64,000 nt of DNA from Bacillus sp. N1-1 (GCF_009818105.1 NZ_CP046564.1:3410001-3474000); one strand, 5' to 3'; positions 36,380 to 45,352 are shown, numbered from the stretch's first letter. The notes: generated by a model not told the origin, from the sequence alone. Program-made: numbers and translations.

Positions 36380-37348
36380 ATGAAACTACAAAACCGACAT
36401 ATCGGATTGTTGATGATAAGTAGTGGTGCTGCACTTTGGGGAATATCAGGACCGATGATTCAATGGCTATTTCTACATTCGAACATAACTTCCATCGATT
36501 TTCTCGTTTTCCGCTTACTATTCGCTGGCACGTTTCTTCTATTGTTTCTTTCTTGTTCAAAGAGACAGATTTTTGATATTTGGAAGTCTAAAGGGCACAG
36601 ATTTCAGCTCATTTTGTTTGGAGCTTTAGGTATGCTTGGTGCTCAATACTTTTTTATTGAGACAATTCATGTAAGTAATGCCGTTACAGCTATGTTATTT
36701 CAATTTCTGGCTCCAATCCTTATTACCATTTATGTTGCAATGCAGATCAAAAAGCTGCCAACACTAAGACAATTGATTGCTATAGGCATGGCTTTAACAG
36801 GACTCTTCTTTTTAATCACAAATGGTTCCTACCAAAATATTTTTTTAAGCAAAGAAGGCATATCTTTTGGCATTCTTACAATGCTCGGCTTTACATTTTA
36901 TACCGTTCAACCTGTTTCATTAATCAAAAGGTGGGGTGTCATGCTTATTGTTGGATGGGGAATGTTAATCGCTGGAATCTTCTCCTTTTTGCTAAACCTT
37001 GATTTTAGTATTCAGGTTTTAACTGAAGATCTCACAGTTAATACAACTATTATGTTAGTAGGGATAATCGCTAGTGGAACACTTTCATTTCTTCTTTATA
37101 TTGGTAGCTTGAACTATTTATCACCATCTGAAACAAGTATCTTATCCAGTATTGAACCTCTTGTAGCTGTCATCATTTCAATCATCTGGTTAAATGAATC
37201 GTTTGGTTACATACAATTAGCTGGTGGACTATGTATTATTGTTGCTGTCGTAATCTTAACTACTCCCGCTAGAAATAATAAAAGAGGTCAAGAGCGAAGA
37301 GCTTCACAATTGCTTTCAACAAAGCAGCGTGAAACTGATTATATTTGA
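36380..37348 (+). CDS. EamA-family transporter, divergent from the MocR gene
   Basis: About 322 residues with ten membrane helices: ISSGAALWGISGPMIQWLFL in helix 1, AVTAMLFQFLAPILITIYVA at the end of repeat one and ILSSIEPLVAVIISIIWLNE in repeat two. I start it at the ATG 36380, served by GGGGGG; the TTG frame start at 36365 overlaps this site. The basic tail is cytoplasmic. The shared intergenic region suggests control by the MocR protein. Confidence 0.87.
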   Translation: MKLQNRHIGLLMISSGAALWGISGPMIQWLFLHSNITSIDFLVFRLLFAGTFLLLFLSCSKRQIFDIWKSKGHRFQLILFGALGMLGAQYFFIETIHVSNAVTAMLFQFLAPILITIYVAMQIKKLPTLRQLIAIGMALTGLFFLITNGSYQNIFLSKEGISFGILTMLGFTFYTVQPVSLIKRWGVMLIVGWGMLIAGIFSFLLNLDFSIQVLTEDLTVNTTIMLVGIIASGTLSFLLYIGSLNYLSPSETSILSSIEPLVAVIISIIWLNESFGYIQLAGGLCIIVAVVILTTPARNNKRGQERRASQLLSTKQRETDYI

Positions 37349-37429
37349 AACTCGGTTTCACCATAATGTTAAAGGTAATTATAGTATCTTTTGAGCGTCT
37401 CTTCTTTTTGGTTACTAAATTATGTGCCA

Positions 37430-37451
37430 GTTAATCTCCTGTTCACATTTC
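37430..37451. promoter_or_regulatory. Predicted HssR box before hssR
   Basis: Two direct half sites with an 11-base period, GTTAATCTCCT and GTTCACATTTC. The S. aureus HssR site, as I recall, is GTTCATATT repeated with the same period. A related pair lies before hrtB at 39564-39584, supporting autoregulation of the sensor operon. Confidence 0.5.
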
Positions 37452-37509
37452 CGATGTAAAATAGATATTAGAAGTCCCTCTATCAAAGTAGTGTAGAAAG
37501 GGTGTAAGA

Positions 37510-38187
37510 ATGAACTCCATATTAATTATCGATGACGATCCACACATCTTGAACCTTGTAAAGGTCACTCTAAAGGATGCTGGATATCAAACTCATAAAG
37601 CTATACATGGAATAGAAGCCTTGTCTATTTTAGAAAAGTACGTGATCGATTTAGCAATAGTGGACGTGATGATGCCTAAGATGGATGGCTATACGCTTAC
37701 CAGAAAAATAAAAAACACTTACGATATTCCCGTAATCTTGTTAACCGCCAGGGGTGAACTACATGATAAAGAACATGGGTATACTGCTGGAACAGATGAT
37801 TATATCGTAAAGCCCTTTGAACCAAAGGAATTGATTTTTCGTATTCAAGCCGTCTTAAGAAGATACGATAAACCTAGCACTTATATCATCAACTTAGGTG
37901 ATGTAAAAATTGACAAAAGAAACTATGAGGTTCAAATAGGCAAACAACACCTGCTAATGCCTTTAAAGGAGTTTGAATTATTAGCCCTCTTAGCTTCTAG
38001 ACCGAATAAAGTTTTCAATCGAGATTATCTAATAGAAAGTATATGGGGGATCGACTTCCAGGGTGATGAGAGGACTGTAAATGTTCATATCAAAAGAATA
38101 CGGGAACGTTTACGAGAGGTCACATCCACAATTGAAATCGTCACTGTTCGTGGAGTTGGCTATAAATTAGAGGTGACATCTGAATGA
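37510..38187 (+). CDS. hssR: Heme-response regulator HssR
   Basis: A 225-residue OmpR-type response regulator. The receiver domain has the acidic pair DDD near residue 10, the phosphorylatable Asp in AIVDVMMPKMDGY, and the Thr/Lys pair in LLTARG and YIVKPF. The C-terminal winged helix ends with ERTVNVHIKRIRERL. Length and neighbours (hssS, hrtB, hrtA) match the heme-sensing HssR of staphylococci and bacilli. Its stop overlaps the hssS start by four bases. Confidence 0.85.
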   Translation: MNSILIIDDDPHILNLVKVTLKDAGYQTHKAIHGIEALSILEKYVIDLAIVDVMMPKMDGYTLTRKIKNTYDIPVILLTARGELHDKEHGYTAGTDDYIVKPFEPKELIFRIQAVLRRYDKPSTYIINLGDVKIDKRNYEVQIGKQHLLMPLKEFELLALLASRPNKVFNRDYLIESIWGIDFQGDERTVNVHIKRIRERLREVTSTIEIVTVRGVGYKLEVTSE

Positions 38188-39557
38188 GGTCTTTATTCTC
38201 AAAATTCCTACTTACAACGTTATTCATTATGATTATAAGTTCTCTGATCGGTTTTCTGTTTGCGAATACCTTCTACCAAACTAATTTAAAACCCGAAAAC
38301 GATACTAAAAACACGGAAATCGCCATAAGAATTGCTCAATACGCAGAATCTCAAGGTAATCTTGAGGACTACCTTGAACATACAGCTTCAACAGGTTATC
38401 AACTCTTCCTTGTTGACCAACAAGGAAAAAAACGTTTTTTTGGTGGCACATTTAATGAAAAGAATCTATCACCAGAAGCAGTGGAAAAAGTCCTTGATGG
38501 AGACATTTATCATGGAATGAAGGAGTTCCCAAAAGCAACGTTCGTTACAGGCTTTTTTGCTAATGAACTAAAAAATTCCGTAGGTGTTCCTCTTTCATAC
38601 AATGATACACAGTATGCTCTTTTTATGAGACCTAACATTAAGCTTCTATTTAATGAAATCCACATCCTATTAGGTTGGATGGTCGTAGCTACCGTCATCT
38701 TAAGTTTATTTGCGGTACTTATTTGGGCTGTGATGATCATTCACCCTATTCGAAAGCTATCTCAAGCAACGAATAAAGTTGGTGAAGAAGGATTTACTGT
38801 ACAATTGGATATTCAAAGGAAAGATGAAATCGGTCAACTAACTCAGAATTTCAATGAGATGATTTCGCGTCTTGGCGAGTTAGATAAGCTTAGGAAATCA
38901 TTTGTATCCAATGTATCACATGATATACAAACGCCATTGTTAAATATCCAAGGATATAGTCGTTTATTAGAGAGCGACACGCTTACTGAAAAAGAAAAAA
39001 GTTCTTACTTAAACGTCATACAAGATGAAACGAAGCGGATGTCTATTTTAACAAAACAGCTATTAACCTTATCATCACTCGATCCAAAAGAAAATAATCT
39101 TTCTAGAGAAACGGTTGAATTATCTGGCCAATTCAGAAGTCTTCTACAAAGATATTATTGGCTTTTTAATGAAGAAAATCTTTCATTAACCTATTCTCTT
39201 GATGATGTAAAAGTGAAAGGCAATACTGATCTTTTATATACCGTTTGGGAAAACCTTTTAACAAATGCCATTAAATATAATAAGCCAGGAGGGTCCATTC
39301 AGATTTCACTAGAAGATGCACACGAACAAATAGAAATTACATTTCGGGATTCGGGGATAGGCTTAGGACCGAGTGAAAAGGAACAAATTTTCGATCGTTT
39401 TTATCGTGCAGACTTAGCTAGGACTAGAACAAAACAGGGTACAGGGCTAGGGTTGTCAATTGTAAAAGAAATAGTAGAGCTTCATGGAGGACACATTTCC
39501 GTGGATAGTCAAATGAATAAAGGTACCACATTTAAAGTTGTCCTTCCGTATTCGTAA
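38184..39557 (+). CDS. hssS: Heme sensor histidine kinase HssS
   Basis: A 457-residue membrane kinase, the same length as S. aureus HssS. Helix 1 is at residues 9-28, an extracytoplasmic sensor follows, and helix 2 is near 160-185 (ILLGWMVVATVILSLFAVLI). Then come HAMP, the H-box NVSHDIQTPLLNIQGYSRLL, and the ATP domain with ENLLTNAIKYNKPGG, DSGIGLG and GTGLGLSIVKEI. HssS senses heme stress and phosphorylates HssR. All catalytic motifs are intact. Confidence 0.87.
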   Translation: MRSLFSKFLLTTLFIMIISSLIGFLFANTFYQTNLKPENDTKNTEIAIRIAQYAESQGNLEDYLEHTASTGYQLFLVDQQGKKRFFGGTFNEKNLSPEAVEKVLDGDIYHGMKEFPKATFVTGFFANELKNSVGVPLSYNDTQYALFMRPNIKLLFNEIHILLGWMVVATVILSLFAVLIWAVMIIHPIRKLSQATNKVGEEGFTVQLDIQRKDEIGQLTQNFNEMISRLGELDKLRKSFVSNVSHDIQTPLLNIQGYSRLLESDTLTEKEKSSYLNVIQDETKRMSILTKQLLTLSSLDPKENNLSRETVELSGQFRSLLQRYYWLFNEENLSLTYSLDDVKVKGNTDLLYTVWENLLTNAIKYNKPGGSIQISLEDAHEQIEITFRDSGIGLGPSEKEQIFDRFYRADLARTRTKQGTGLGLSIVKEIVELHGGHISVDSQMNKGTTFKVVLPYS

Positions 39558-39563
39558 TTTATT

Positions 39564-39584
39564 GTTAACCTTTTGTTCACTTAC
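39564..39584 (+). promoter_or_regulatory. Predicted HssR box before hrtB
   Basis: GTTAACCTTTT followed by GTTCACTTAC: direct half sites with an 11-base period, matching the box before hssR. It lies 63 bases upstream of the hrtB start and overlaps the left arm of a terminator stem. Confidence 0.5.
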
Positions 39585-39623
39585 CTGATTTAAAGTAATC
39601 AGTGAGAGAACAAAAGGTTTTTT
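39567..39623 (+). terminator. Long hairpin terminator between hssS and hrtB
   Basis: AACCTTTTGTTC pairs with GAACAAAAGGTT, and inside it CTGATT pairs with AATCAG; TTTT follows. It would stop hssRS transcripts, so hrtBA likely has its own promoter, or read-through is controlled. The left arm contains the HssR-like box. Confidence 0.65.
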
Positions 39624-39646
39624 AATGATAGAAAGGAATGATGACA

Positions 39647-40675
39647 ATGTTTATGGCATGGAAAGAAATGAAGAAGAATAAGAGTAGATTTCTTATATTA
39701 GGGTTTATTATTTTACTCATAAGTTTATTGACTTTCATTATTTCAGGCTTAGCAAATGGATTATCTCATGACAACGTTTCATTGATAAAAAACATGCCAG
39801 ATGGGACGTTTTACATGAGTAAAGAATCCGATAACTCATATACACAATCTCATATAGAAGAGCAAAAACAGAATCAATTAGTAAGAAGCCATAAGGATGC
39901 ATTCGCTTTTTCGGTTCAAATGGGTGCATTAAAAAGTGAATCAAAAAAACAACAAAGCGTTGCATTCCTTACTTTTACGGATAATACATTCTTTAAAAAT
40001 GTACAGAAGGGAGAAATCATCCTCGATAGCTCGTTAAAAGATGAAGGCATAAAGATCGGTGATCACCTATCAAGTCCACTGGCGGAGGCATCCTTTGAGG
40101 TTATCGATTTTGTAGAGAACAAACGATTTAACCACTCACCAGTTGCGTTTATCAATCGAGGAGATTTTAAAAATATGTTTAGAACTGAAGAATTGCAGCT
40201 CATTTATTCACCCAAAAAAAATGAGGTTATGGATGGATTACAGTTATTTTCTAAGAAGGAGTTTCTTTCTACAATTCCCAGTTACCAGGCTGAGCAAATG
40301 ACACTTACTATGATTGTTTGGTTCCTGGTCGTTATTAGTGGAATGCTGTTTGCCATCTTCTTTTATATGATGAATGTCCAGAAGATAGGAATGTATGGAA
40401 TACTCAAAGCCCTAGGAATTCGTAACAGGAATTTGTTTAAGATGATTTGGAGTCAGATGGGGATTCTTACACTAACAGCGCTTCTCGTTTCTGCATTATT
40501 GAGCCAGGTTTTTCAATTCTTCGCTCCAGATACCATGCCTTATAACCTATCGATAACGACAACAATTCAGCTATCGATCGTATTTGTCATAGTTGGCTTT
40601 TTAGGGTCTACCCTATCAGGCTATCAAATTAAGAAGATTGAACCTTTACAAGCAATTCAACAAGGGGAGTCTTAA
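39647..40675 (+). CDS. hrtB: Heme efflux permease HrtB (FtsX-like)
   Basis: About 342 residues. It has the four-helix layout of HrtB/DevC permeases: helix 1 after MFMAWKEMKKNKSR (FLILGFIILLISLLTFIISG), a large extracytoplasmic domain to about residue 220, then three C-terminal helices (MIVWFLVVISGMLFAIFFYM, MGILTLTALLVSALLSQ and LSIVFVIVGFLGSTLSGY). I prefer the ATG at 39647 among three close ATGs because the family starts MF-AW. With HrtA it exports heme from the membrane. It ends one base before hrtA starts. Confidence 0.83.
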   Translation: MFMAWKEMKKNKSRFLILGFIILLISLLTFIISGLANGLSHDNVSLIKNMPDGTFYMSKESDNSYTQSHIEEQKQNQLVRSHKDAFAFSVQMGALKSESKKQQSVAFLTFTDNTFFKNVQKGEIILDSSLKDEGIKIGDHLSSPLAEASFEVIDFVENKRFNHSPVAFINRGDFKNMFRTEELQLIYSPKKNEVMDGLQLFSKKEFLSTIPSYQAEQMTLTMIVWFLVVISGMLFAIFFYMMNVQKIGMYGILKALGIRNRNLFKMIWSQMGILTLTALLVSALLSQVFQFFAPDTMPYNLSITTTIQLSIVFVIVGFLGSTLSGYQIKKIEPLQAIQQGES

Positions 40676-40676
40676 C

Positions 40677-41357
40677 ATGAGTCAATTACTTTTAGAAAAC
40701 GTAAGAAAGTCATTTGTAAATGGAGAAATTGAAGAAGAAGTATTAAAAGGAGTTAATTTATCACTTGAGCAAGGTGAAGTGACCGCTTTAGTAGGTGCTT
40801 CAGGATCAGGCAAAAGTACATTACTTACAATCGCTGCTGGGCTTCAACCTCTCTCAAACGGTCGAGTAGTATATGAAGATCAGAATCTAGCAGAAATTAG
40901 TTCAGACCACGTGAGAAAAATTAGAGCGCAGCACTTCGGTTTTGTTTTTCAATCTTCCCACCTTGTTCCTTTTTTGACAGTTGAAGAACAACTTTCACTA
41001 ATGATTGACATTGCCGGAATGAAAGTTACGAAAGAAGCCAAGCTAATACAGATAAAGAAAACATTAAAAAAGGTTGGAATGATTCATCGCCTTACAGCCT
41101 ATCCATCGTCCTTATCAGGAGGAGAAAAACAACGTGTAGCAGTGGCACGTGCCATCATTCACAATCCAAGAATACTGTTCGCCGATGAGCCAACAGCGAG
41201 CTTGGATTCAAAAAAGTCGAGAGATACGATGAAGTTGATTTCGCAATTAACTAAATCTCTAAATATGATCACATTAACGGTAACTCATGATAATGAGATG
41301 TTAGATTATGCGGATCGTATCGTTAAGATGAATGATGGAAAAATAGTTAATGCATAG
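40677..41357 (+). CDS. hrtA: Heme efflux ATPase HrtA
   Basis: About 226 residues of an ABC ATPase of the LolD/MacB class. Walker A is GASGSGKST, the Q-loop is VFQSSHLVPF, the signature is LSGGEKQRVAVARA, and Walker B is ILFADEPTASLD, with the H-loop His in TVTHDNEM. The ATG at 40677, just after the hrtB stop, follows GGGGAG; the upstream in-frame extension overlaps hrtB and is not needed. It powers HrtB. Confidence 0.87.
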   Translation: MSQLLLENVRKSFVNGEIEEEVLKGVNLSLEQGEVTALVGASGSGKSTLLTIAAGLQPLSNGRVVYEDQNLAEISSDHVRKIRAQHFGFVFQSSHLVPFLTVEEQLSLMIDIAGMKVTKEAKLIQIKKTLKKVGMIHRLTAYPSSLSGGEKQRVAVARAIIHNPRILFADEPTASLDSKKSRDTMKLISQLTKSLNMITLTVTHDNEMLDYADRIVKMNDGKIVNA

Positions 41358-41611
41358 TTCGAGAGAATATAAATGGACGGGGCTATACTCTGACTTTATT
41401 TCAAAAACGTATTTTTTATCTCGAAGCTGATTATTCTAAAGTCCGGCCTCAACCCCGCAATACGTCTACCATTTATTCAGCAAATGGGTTCTTTTATAAG
41501 ATTAAGCTACTTGTACATGTAGTAATCAAACACTTCATTTCCTAGTACAGTGGTCTATCTATATCCAGAAACCTCAGGATATAAATCACAATAATTGAGT
41601 TTAAAAAAACC

Positions 41612-41652
41612 AAAAAGGAGCGCCAAAATCATGTGATTTGGTGCTCCTTTTT
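41612..41652. terminator. Strong bidirectional terminator after hrtA
   Basis: AAAAAGGAGCGCCAAA pairs with TTTGGTGCTCCTTTTT around a ten-base loop, with one G-T pair. Confidence 0.75.
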
Positions 41653-41721
41653 ATGTTTGATTCAAGGTTGGTACTCGAAAGCAAAACCCGTTACTAGTGA
41701 ACTGTTCTTATTGGATAATTA

Positions 41722-41850
41722 CTAGTTGGTATATTTATTAACTGTCATTTCTACCCAAAACCTATCTCGATGATCTAAGAAATCTAAACTGGAGTAAAGT
41801 TGGTGTGCTGCTAAATTCATAGGGTGATTACCTAGAAGCCGTCCAAGAAA
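41722..41850 (-). pseudogene. C-terminal remnant of a GNAT acetyltransferase
   Basis: The minus strand reads LLGNHPMNLAAHQLYSSLDF, then a short DRFWVEMTVNKYTN end and a stop. The N-A-A-H-x-L-Y-x-S-L-x-F pattern is the usual C-terminal helix and strand of GNAT enzymes (commonly YxSLGF). Everything upstream is lost; the fragment is about 42 codons. Confidence 0.5.
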
Positions 41851-41980
41851 TAATCAAAAGAGGATCAAAGAAGCATAGAGCTCTTAGTGTAAAACCTGTA
41901 CATTACTCAATAATCTTCTGAGGACTTTCCTTGTGAGAGTTTAAAGGTACTCGGCTTTTCTACTCAATGGGCCTCACACT

Positions 41981-42553
41981 TTATTTGCTTTTCTTAAAGG
42001 TTTGAATCCAATCTTCAAAGCTTAACAGAAAACGCTCCATATAACGAAAAGTTCGTTCATCTTCAAACTCTCCAGTTTTTTCATTTATTTTTTCATGAGC
42101 TCTTCTTATTTGAATTTTCGGTCCAGGCATTATATAAGCGTTCATAGCCGTAAGTGTTTGCTGTAGTTGTGCCTGGCATTGTGCAGTTCCTCCATTGCCT
42201 GGTGTTGCACCTGCAATGGCAACGGGTTTCTGAATCAACTCAGAATTTTTAGGGGGACGCGATGCCCAATCTAAAGCATTTTTTAAAACACCAGGAATTC
42301 CCGTATTATATTCTGGGGTAACAATTAATACACCATCGGATTGTTTTATAGATTTTATGAAATCATTTACTGATGAAGGATTGCTTTCTTTCTCAAGATC
42401 CTCATTATAGTGTGGGATAGTTGATAAATTCGTTTGGAGAAACTCCCAGTGGGTTGGTGCTAGCCGTTCCATCGCTTCAAGCACTTTTCGATTATACGAA
42501 CCTTCACGGAGACTTCCACATACCACCGTTATTCTAAGTCTATTTTCTTCCAT
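41981..42553 (-). CDS. NADPH-dependent FMN reductase / quinone reductase
   Basis: A 190-residue flavodoxin-fold reductase. The FMN phosphate loop is VVCGSLREGSYNRKV, the flavin-ring loops are IVTPEYNTGIPGVLKNALDW and GATPGNGGTAQCQ. Enzymes of this group reduce flavins, quinones, azo compounds or chromate by two electrons. It is cytoplasmic. AGGAGG precedes the ATG. The location next to wrbA and mhq genes suggests quinone detoxification. Confidence 0.85.
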   Translation of the reverse strand: MEENRLRITVVCGSLREGSYNRKVLEAMERLAPTHWEFLQTNLSTIPHYNEDLEKESNPSSVNDFIKSIKQSDGVLIVTPEYNTGIPGVLKNALDWASRPPKNSELIQKPVAIAGATPGNGGTAQCQAQLQQTLTAMNAYIMPGPKIQIRRAHEKINEKTGEFEDERTFRYMERFLLSFEDWIQTFKKSK

Positions 42554-42860
42554 GTTATAACCTCCTATTTCAGGCTGTTCAACAAATTTTTCATGACGAG
42601 AGAAGCTGTGATTCTATTAGTAGCAAACACTAAAAGGATCGTTTGCACCAATGATAGGTTACTAGGACATATTCTTATATGGTGCCATAGGTGCAAGCTG
42701 TATGACACCTTTGAGCGGACTTTAATTACTGAGTACTATGTAAGATGTGTATCCCAATTCATAGCTTTGATTATAAACCAAATTGTAAAAAGAAGAAATT
42801 CAAAGATGTAAACTAAGGCCATGCTACTTTAAAGCAAGGCCCCAGCATATATTTTACTTT

Positions 42861-43526
42861 TTATTGATTACCTTTTTTCACCCATTCAGCAACTGTAACA
42901 GTTCGCTTCGCTTGGTGTTTAACTGCACCTTCAACATCCTCGACCATTTTGCCATTTTGATCAACGGTTACACTTGTACCATATGGGTTTCCACCAGCAC
43001 CAAATAGCACAGGATCGCTATAACCAGGAGTAGCAATAATAGCACCCCAATGCATCATAGAAGTATACAAGGATAACAATGTTGCTTCTTGCCCACCATG
43101 TGGATTTTGGGCAGATGTCATACCACTCACTACTTTATTAATTGTCTTGCCACTAGCCCAAATACCACCTTGCATATCAAGGAACTGTTTCATTTGTGAT
43201 GGCATGTTACCAAAACGCGTTGGAATACTGAAGATGATGGCATCTGCCCACTCCAGATCAGCTGATGTTGCCACGGGAACATCACTTGTTGCTTCCACTG
43301 TTGCCTTCCACGCTTCATTGGACTCAATAACAGATTGTGGTGCTAACTCTTCAGCTTTTAGTACTTTGACTTCAGCGCCTAATTCCTTAGCTCCTTCTTC
43401 AGCCCATTTAGACAATTGGTAGTTTGTTCCACCCATGCTATAGAAAATTACTGCTAATTTAACATTTGACATATTTTCCATCTCCTTTTCCTTTGATTTT
43501 CCAAATAACTTTTCTAAAAATCCCAT
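42861..43526 (-). CDS. wrbA: NAD(P)H:quinone oxidoreductase WrbA
   Basis: About 221 residues of a WrbA-type flavoprotein that reduces quinones by two electrons. FMN site: VIFYSMGGTNYQLS; ring loop: IFSIPTRFGNMPSQMKQFLD; further HGGQEATLLSLYTSMMHWG and AGGNPYGTS. I chose the ATG at 43526 (MGFLEKLFGKSKEKE extension, GGAAGGTGAG site); an internal ATG at MSNVKLAV also has AAGGAG and would give the classic WrbA length. The longer frame from 43622 is unlikely. An MhqR-like palindrome lies upstream. Confidence 0.88.
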   Translation of the reverse strand: MGFLEKLFGKSKEKEMENMSNVKLAVIFYSMGGTNYQLSKWAEEGAKELGAEVKVLKAEELAPQSVIESNEAWKATVEATSDVPVATSADLEWADAIIFSIPTRFGNMPSQMKQFLDMQGGIWASGKTINKVVSGMTSAQNPHGGQEATLLSLYTSMMHWGAIIATPGYSDPVLFGAGGNPYGTSVTVDQNGKMVEDVEGAVKHQAKRTVTVAEWVKKGNQ

Positions 43527-43657
43527 GCATCTCACCTTCCTAAGTATGAAACTTAAAGTCTGTTTATACGAACCACCTCCCCCAATGTTTGAATCCTTTG
43601 AATATTTCGTTATTATTTCCATCCCTTATTGTAGGGGAGTAATAAATAGCTAACAAC

Positions 43658-43671
43658 TCTCAAATTTGAGA
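43658..43671. promoter_or_regulatory. MhqR-like palindrome before wrbA
   Basis: A perfect 14-bp palindrome, arm TCTCAAA, complement TTTGAGA. It is a partial match to the MhqR operator and lies about 130 bases before the wrbA start and downstream of the second mhq operon. Confidence 0.4.
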
Positions 43672-43775
43672 TATTAAAAAACGAAGTTATCTTGCCCACG
43701 CCTCTCTAGCTTGAATAAAAAGCGGGTTATCGATTTTAATTTTCCTTGTTCAACACTTTAATTTCATTATCAAGC

Positions 43776-44384
43776 CTATTGGATATTTCTTTTATACCAC
43801 TCTGCAGCTGCTTCTACTTCTTGCGGTGTCAACTGGTGCCCTTGGCTTTCCCAATGAATCGCAGTTTTCGCATGTGCTTTTTCAAATAATGACTGTAGTT
43901 CAGAAGATTGTTCTGGAGCACAAATTGGATCATTGGTTCCCGCTGCAATAAATACTGATTTTCCGGATAAGTCGGGAAGCTCAATTCCTCTTCTAGGTAC
44001 CATTGGATGATGAAGAATAGCACCTTTTAGATCATGTTGATCATGAAAGAGCAAACTTGCGGCAATATTGGCCCCATTAGAATAACCAATCGCAATTATA
44101 TTATCCCGGTCAAATTCATAGTCCTTTGCTGCTTCGTCCAGAAACTGACTCAAATCTTTGGTACGAAGAATAAGGTCCTCTTCATCGAAGACGCCCTCTG
44201 CTAATCTTTTAAAGAAACGAGGCATACCATTTTCTGATACATTTCCTCGAACACCCAATACAGAAGCTTCATCATCAATTTTTCCTGCAATAGGTAAGAG
44301 GTCTAATTCGCTTCCTCCAGTCCCATGAAGCAATAAAAATGTTGGTTTGTTTAAATTTTTCCCTTTGTGAAATAGATGTTTCAT
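43776..44384 (-). CDS. MhqD-like carboxylesterase, second copy
   Basis: A 202-residue alpha/beta hydrolase related to the copy at 26097-26690: LLLHGTGGSELDLLPIA near the start. The triad is Ser102 in GYSNGAN, Asp152 in GTNDPICAP and His183 in SQGHQLT. It overlaps the preceding dioxygenase gene by four bases (ATGA), so the two are translationally coupled. Expected to act on ring-cleavage or quinone-derived esters. Confidence 0.85.
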   Translation of the reverse strand: MKHLFHKGKNLNKPTFLLLHGTGGSELDLLPIAGKIDDEASVLGVRGNVSENGMPRFFKRLAEGVFDEEDLILRTKDLSQFLDEAAKDYEFDRDNIIAIGYSNGANIAASLLFHDQHDLKGAILHHPMVPRRGIELPDLSGKSVFIAAGTNDPICAPEQSSELQSLFEKAHAKTAIHWESQGHQLTPQEVEAAAEWYKRNIQ

Positions 44385-45328
44385 TCCCTATCCTCCTCTA
44401 GAACCCTGGCTTTCACTGAGGGCAAGGTTTCTTCAAGTTCCAATCTTTTTGACTCTAACCACGTTGGCAACATTAGATGCTCTCCAAGCTCGTCTAATGG
44501 CTCATCCACGGTAAAACCTGGCGGATCAGTAGCTATTTCAAAAAGAATCCCTCCACTTTCGTGGAAATAAATAGAATTAAAATAGTTACGGTCTAGAATT
44601 TCAGTAGGATAATACCCATTTTCCTCGAGAATATTTTTCCACTCTTGATGCTCTTGATCGTCCTTTGCTCTCCATGCGATATGGTGAATGGTGCCAGCCC
44701 CCATCAACCCACGCACAGAAGGAATCAGCTTTATATCTATGGTATTTCCTATCTCTGCCTCAGATTTAAATCTAAGATAGCTATCTTCTTGCCCAATACA
44801 ATCCAGCCCAAATAGTTCTTCTAATACGTTAGCAGTTTTGTTTGGTTTCCCAGAATTTAAAATAGCCCCGCCAAATCCTTTTATGGCAACTTGAGGATGA
44901 ATACCTCCAAAACTCCAATGATTTAACGGGCCTTCCTCCCGTTCAACCAATTCGATCTCAAGGCCATCCGGATCAATGAACGTCAAGTAATCCTCTCCAA
45001 AACGAGAAGATGTCTCAGTTTCCACTTCATATTTAGTCAATCGCTCTTTCCAAAATCCAATCGATTGAGGGGGGATAACATAGCTTATAACGCCTACTTG
45101 TCCTGTCCCAGTTCGACCCTTAAGCTGATCCGGCCAAGGAAAAAAAGTAATAACTGTTCCAGGATCACCAGTACCATTACCAAAATAAAGGTGATACACT
45201 TCTGGTCGTTCAAAGTTGATTGTCTTTTTTACAAGGCGTAACCCTAGTACACCGGAATAAAAGTCTATACTCCTTTGGGCATCGTTAACCATAGCTGTAA
45301 TATGATGAATACCAGAAATTTTAACGAT
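44381..45328 (-). CDS. Ring-cleaving dioxygenase (Mhq type), apparent ATC start
   Basis: About 315 residues, a paralogue of the enzyme at 26815-27768. As there, the metal-binding GIHHITAM segment is encoded upstream of the first ATG (45292). The in-frame stop of the upstream gene excludes an earlier start, and no ATG, GTG or TTG is available. AGGAGAG lies six bases before an ATC (45328), in place of the ATG expected before VKISGIHH. The C-terminal module has TIHHIAWRAKDDQEHQEW and ILFEIATDPPGFTVDEP. It should cleave hydroquinone- or catechol-like rings. Confidence 0.75.
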   Translation of the reverse strand: MVKISGIHHITAMVNDAQRSIDFYSGVLGLRLVKKTINFERPEVYHLYFGNGTGDPGTVITFFPWPDQLKGRTGTGQVGVISYVIPPQSIGFWKERLTKYEVETETSSRFGEDYLTFIDPDGLEIELVEREEGPLNHWSFGGIHPQVAIKGFGGAILNSGKPNKTANVLEELFGLDCIGQEDSYLRFKSEAEIGNTIDIKLIPSVRGLMGAGTIHHIAWRAKDDQEHQEWKNILEENGYYPTEILDRNYFNSIYFHESGGILFEIATDPPGFTVDEPLDELGEHLMLPTWLESKRLELEETLPSVKARVLEEDRE

Positions 45329-45352
45329 ATTACTCTCTCCTAACCATTTAGT

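Larger units (their letters stand above)
41358..41980. other. Intergenic region with a terminator and a GNAT remnant
   Basis: About 620 bases between hrtA and the FMN reductase gene. It holds the hrtA-side terminator at 41612-41652, a short acetyltransferase tail at 41722-41850 and a lone half of an MhqR-like site (TTATCTCGAA near 41415). No intact gene. Confidence 0.5.
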
